Source: an uncultured Clostridia bacterium | Lineage (GTDB): Bacteria > Bacillota > Clostridia > Peptostreptococcales > Anaerovoracaceae | DNA: 52,082 bases | Reading direction: 5' to 3' | Assembly (NCBI GenBank): GCA_934234035.1 | Contig: CAKQHH010000011.1 | Span: 1-52,082 of the forward strand | Shown: piece by piece, positions 49,598 to 52,082 of the stretch | Layout of the letters: each line of letters begins with the position of its first letter | Numbering within the stretch: the stretch's first letter is position 1 | Made by a program: the position numbers and the translations under genes | Notes under the pieces: generated by a model | What the model saw: only the letters and a program-made list of their open reading frames with translations | The model's database searches: none | Told to the model about the DNA's origin: nothing

Positions 49598-50512
49598 CTA
49601 CAGGTCTTTCAGAATCTCTCCGATATCTTCATTCATGCAGACAGACTTTCTCTTTATTTCTTCCGGTGCATATGCTTCCCCCCGGTTCAGGCACACATAA
49701 GATGCATGCGGATATGCGTTTGTCATCTGCCAAAACGGATATTTTATAATACCGGGGGTATTATATCCTACGCCAAGTTCAAGGAACACTATTTTCTGCT
49801 TTTTATGTTCCTTTATGAATTTCTTGTACCGTTCTGCTGCCCGGTGCCATCCCTCATCTTCCACAAACGTCTCATCCGATCTGAGGTTCATACTCATCGG
49901 CTTGCCGCAGCGCGGGCAATATGGAATCAAACCGGACGGAACCGTAAGCTTTAGTTCTCCGTCTTCCGGTTTTTGCAGTTCCCCGTCTTCAATCCGGAAC
50001 CCTTGACTCAGCACCATTTTTTTAATGGTTTCTTCATTGTCATAGGTTTCCTTATGGCAAGGCGCACTGCATTGAAACAACCCGTAATCTCCCTGTGTAT
50101 AAAAAATCCTGCTTTTATCAAAGCCAGCTTTTTGGAAACAATGATCCACATTTGTCGTCAGAACAAAATAATCCTTCTCTTTCACCAGATTGTACAAGTT
50201 CTGATATACCGGTTTTGGCGCATCCATATAACGGTTGATGTAAATATATCTGCACCAGTATCCCCAATATTTTTCTAATGTTCTATATGGATAGAAACCG
50301 CCCGAATACATATCGGAAAATCCGTATTTCTTTCTGAAATCCGAAAAATATTTTTCAAATCTTTCACCGGTATACGCAAAACCGGCAGATGTGGAAAATC
50401 CCGCACCGGCCCCTACTACGACAGCGTCTGCTTCTTCGATTTTTTCTTTTATCTGCAATATTTTATCCGAGTAACTGTTTGTAGAGTCGTTCATCTTCCT
50501 CTTTAAAAACAT
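49598..50512 (-). CDS. Class M sirtuin (SirTM) ADP-ribosyltransferase
   Basis: Uses NAD to ADP-ribosylate protein; described SirTMs modify a lipoyl-carrier protein in oxidative-stress operons. The 304-residue protein has the sirtuin NAD motif GAGAGFSTSAGF near 35 and TTNVDHCFQKAGFD near 117. Where a deacetylase has the catalytic HG, this one has YTQGDYGLFQC: Gln for His, the SirTM hallmark. Zinc ligands are probably CSAPCH and YCPRC. The ATG at 50512 has AAAGGTG upstream; a second ATG at 50494 is possible. Either overlaps the macrodomain gene (50 or 32 bp). The writer-eraser pair with the neighbour is typical, but no GcvH-L or lipoate ligase gene is seen in the window. Confidence 0.85.
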   Translation of the reverse strand: MFLKRKMNDSTNSYSDKILQIKEKIEEADAVVVGAGAGFSTSAGFAYTGERFEKYFSDFRKKYGFSDMYSGGFYPYRTLEKYWGYWCRYIYINRYMDAPKPVYQNLYNLVKEKDYFVLTTNVDHCFQKAGFDKSRIFYTQGDYGLFQCSAPCHKETYDNEETIKKMVLSQGFRIEDGELQKPEDGELKLTVPSGLIPYCPRCGKPMSMNLRSDETFVEDEGWHRAAERYKKFIKEHKKQKIVFLELGVGYNTPGIIKYPFWQMTNAYPHASYVCLNRGEAYAPEEIKRKSVCMNEDIGEILKDL

Positions 50513-51236
50513 TAAATATCACCTTTATCCTTGATTTTTCTCTTTCCTTATATTGCTTTACGGTCTGTACCGCAAGCTCCGCCGCTCTTTTATTGGGGAA
50601 CATAAACACACCGGTTGAGATACAGCAAAAAGCAATGCTCTTCACTTCATTCTCTTCCGCTATCCGAAGGCATGATTCATAGCAGGATATCAGCAAACGC
50701 TCGTGTTCCTTTGTCAGCCTTCCCTGCACAATCGGCCCCACTGTATGAATCACGTAATCACAGGGCAGATTGAATGCGGGGGTAATCTTTGCCTGCCCTG
50801 TCGGTTCTTCATGACTCTGCTTCATCATCATATTGCTGCAATAGTTTCGAAGCTGAATTCCTGCATAGGTATGAATGCAATTATCGATACAATTATGGCA
50901 AGGCTGATAGCAGCCTGTCATACCGCTATTGGCTGCATTTACGATTGCTCCCACTCCAAGTCTTGTAATATCGCCTTTCCAGATATAAAGATCCGGCTGT
51001 ACCTCCTCCATATCTGCAAGAGCGACAATCCCTTTCTTCTCATTTTCTTCCAAAAGGTACGCATCCTGAATCTGCAAAAATGCAGATTCTTTTTCCCTCG
51101 GCATTCGTATATTCATAAGGGATCGGAGCAATATTTTCTGCTCGCCTGCATCGGATGGAATCTGCATGTTCTCATATTCCGGACGCTCTTTCAGCAATCC
51201 TTTAATTAAATATCTTCTTCTGTCAGCCTGATTCAT
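50463..51236 (-). CDS. Zinc-containing macrodomain protein-ADP-ribose hydrolase
   Basis: Removes ADP-ribose from protein, reversing SirTM. The 257-residue protein has an N-terminal helical extension (about 1-80). The macrodomain follows: LYIWKGDITRLGVGAIVNAANSGMTGCYQPCHNCIDNCIH, with Asn, Cys and His residues that fit the zinc/ADP-ribose loop of SAV0325-type enzymes. Then come YVIHTVGP and FCCISTGVFMFPNKRAAELAV. The start ATG overlaps the previous stop as ATGA (51233-51236), so translation is coupled; a farther upstream ATG at 51263 is less likely. The stop lies inside the sirtuin gene. Confidence 0.9.
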   Translation of the reverse strand: MNQADRRRYLIKGLLKERPEYENMQIPSDAGEQKILLRSLMNIRMPREKESAFLQIQDAYLLEENEKKGIVALADMEEVQPDLYIWKGDITRLGVGAIVNAANSGMTGCYQPCHNCIDNCIHTYAGIQLRNYCSNMMMKQSHEEPTGQAKITPAFNLPCDYVIHTVGPIVQGRLTKEHERLLISCYESCLRIAEENEVKSIAFCCISTGVFMFPNKRAAELAVQTVKQYKEREKSRIKVIFNVFKEEDERLYKQLLG

Positions 51237-51844
51237 TTCCTGGTCACCGCTTTCACCGGACATTTTTCATAACAGTTTCCACAGTGCAGGCAGTGCTCCT
51301 GCCGGATGACAAAAGGGGTTCCCTTCTCAATACATTTCTGCGGACAATGTTTCATACATGTCCCGCAGCCGATGCAGGATTCCGTTATGCAATATCCTTT
51401 TTCTTTTATATTAACATTCCCCAGAATATATGTCTCCCGGAAAATTGGATTCACACCAAGGTTAAAATATTCCACTTCCGCCTGATCAATACAGAAAATA
51501 ATCCCGATTTCTCTTGTATCTCCCGGATATACATTCGCAAGGTACGGCTGTTCTTCAAAAATGATATCCATCCATTTTTTCTGTTCATTCTCTGCTACTG
51601 CGTAAGCCTTTCCTGACAAACGAATCATTTCTTTGTATTTGGTATAAGCAAGAATCTGAACCCTGCCATCTTCCATTAATTCTTTACAAAAATTTTTACC
51701 TCTGGCGGTGAAAAAATAGAGTGCATCCGGTTCATAATGAATCGCACTGATATTCCGTATCTGTGGTGCCCCTTCACTGTCCACTGTTGCGAATGCAAGC
51801 ACTCCCACCAGATGCATCTTCTTTAGACATGTTTGTAAATCCAT
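51233..51844 (-). CDS. Pyridoxamine-phosphate-oxidase-like flavoprotein with two [4Fe-4S] ferredoxin motifs
   Basis: The 203-residue protein joins a split-barrel FMN-binding domain (about 1-135: VGVLAFATVDSEGAPQIRNISAI, LYFFTARGKNFCKEL) to a C-terminal bacterial ferredoxin domain. The latter has CIGCGTCMKHCPQKC and CLHCGNCYEKCPVKA, two complete C-x2-C-x2-C-x3-C sets. It should move electrons through FMN and two clusters. GGAGGAG precedes the ATG at 51844, one base after the stop of the SPASM gene. It overlaps the macrodomain gene by 4 bp. Electron donation to the upstream radical-SAM protein is possible but inferred. Confidence 0.88.
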   Translation of the reverse strand: MDLQTCLKKMHLVGVLAFATVDSEGAPQIRNISAIHYEPDALYFFTARGKNFCKELMEDGRVQILAYTKYKEMIRLSGKAYAVAENEQKKWMDIIFEEQPYLANVYPGDTREIGIIFCIDQAEVEYFNLGVNPIFRETYILGNVNIKEKGYCITESCIGCGTCMKHCPQKCIEKGTPFVIRQEHCLHCGNCYEKCPVKAVTRK

Positions 51845-51845
51845 T

Positions 51846-52082
51846 TTATCGCTCCTCCAATATCTCCCCGGTAATCTCATTTTTCGTCTTCCAGCACTGC
51901 GGATCCGCCCCATAAAAATCGCCGCTTGTTCCGTTGGCAACGGCCGGACAGCCCCGGCACCATGCCTTAAGTTCACATTTGCTGCATTTTACAAATTTAT
52001 CGTACTCTCTGTATTTTTCCATCTGACAGATCCAGACGTCTGCCAGTCGGTCTTCAAAAATATTGGCCACTTTACTGTCTGT
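51846..52082 (-). CDS. Radical-SAM protein, C-terminal SPASM domain (gene cut by window end)
   Basis: The frame is open to the right edge of the window, so only the last 78 residues are seen. They carry VKCSKCELKAWCRGCPAV, then YGADPQCWK: Cys spacing of a SPASM domain, which binds auxiliary [4Fe-4S] clusters in radical-SAM peptide-modifying enzymes and related proteins. The radical-SAM core (CxxxCxxC) would lie beyond the window. It is first of the visible operon genes, tightly coupled (1 bp) to the flavin/ferredoxin gene. The substrate is unknown; a small peptide gene could lie farther upstream. Confidence 0.75.
   Translation of the reverse strand, partial: TDSKVANIFEDRLADVWICQMEKYREYDKFVKCSKCELKAWCRGCPAVANGTSGDFYGADPQCWKTKNEITGEILEER

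Noticed and set aside
1..52082. tRNA or rRNA genes and insertion sequences
   Set aside because: No cloverleaf-like run with TTCGA arms, rRNA core sequence or transposase motif was noticed on reading; a dedicated scan was not possible.

Overview
The window reads as chromosome of an anaerobic, amino-acid-fermenting Firmicute of the Clostridia. The grounds are a complete Stickland-type 2-hydroxyacyl-CoA dehydratase operon with bifurcating-type EtfAB, purine-rich Shine-Dalgarno (SD) sites on almost every gene, and Gram-positive surface proteins with sorting tails. Genus cannot be fixed from the sequence; an Anaerovoracaceae/Mogibacterium-like or Peptostreptococcaceae relative is a guess. All genes except the LysR regulator lie on the minus strand. 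No tRNA, rRNA, CRISPR array, insertion sequence or transposase was seen.

Layout, left to right. 0-1.2 kb: two small membrane proteins and hairpin-rich spacers. 1.2-8 kb: pyruvate kinase, a DUF4143 AAA+ ATPase (copy A) wrapped in 38-bp palindromic units, an M16C (presequence protease-like) peptidase and a membrane protein. 8-11.8 kb: metal homeostasis (csoR, copA, mntP); copA carries a C-terminal CopZ-like domain behind its own internal ribosome-binding site, and csoR has two palindromic operators. 12-26.6 kb: two related surface adhesins made of Spy0128/FctA-type isopeptide domains. The larger (3674 aa) holds a 638-residue five-domain module repeated with an exact 1914-bp period, and an 11-bp G tract lies in its apparent promoter spacer. 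26.7-38 kb: hadI-hadB-hadC-hadA-ldhA-acdB-etfB-etfA-buk with a divergent LysR gene; together they would reduce a 2-oxo acid from leucine or an aromatic amino acid to the saturated acid. 38-49.4 kb: three orphan 38-bp palindromes, def and ybaK, then an accessory/defence island: Fic protein, YhcG nuclease, second DUF4143 ATPase (copy B), broken double-cupin gene, MmeI-like restriction-modification enzyme, AlbA/HATPase regulator and a damaged RelBE-type toxin-antitoxin pair. 49.6-52.1 kb: an overlapping operon for class M sirtuin, zinc macrodomain hydrolase, flavin/ferredoxin protein and the end of a radical-SAM SPASM protein.

The strongest candidate for an undescribed system is the DUF4143 ATPase plus 38-bp palindrome pair. 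In both copies the gene is preceded by unit, -35, 17 bp, -10, unit, SD, start codon. Both unit families are exactly 38 bp and share ATTGAA/TTCAAT ends, but each gene has its own core sequence. A third family of 38-bp inverted-repeat units with different ends stands alone at 38.2-38.4 kb. Second in interest are the likely phase-variable promoter of the giant adhesin, and the sirtuin/macrodomain operon joined to a SPASM protein.
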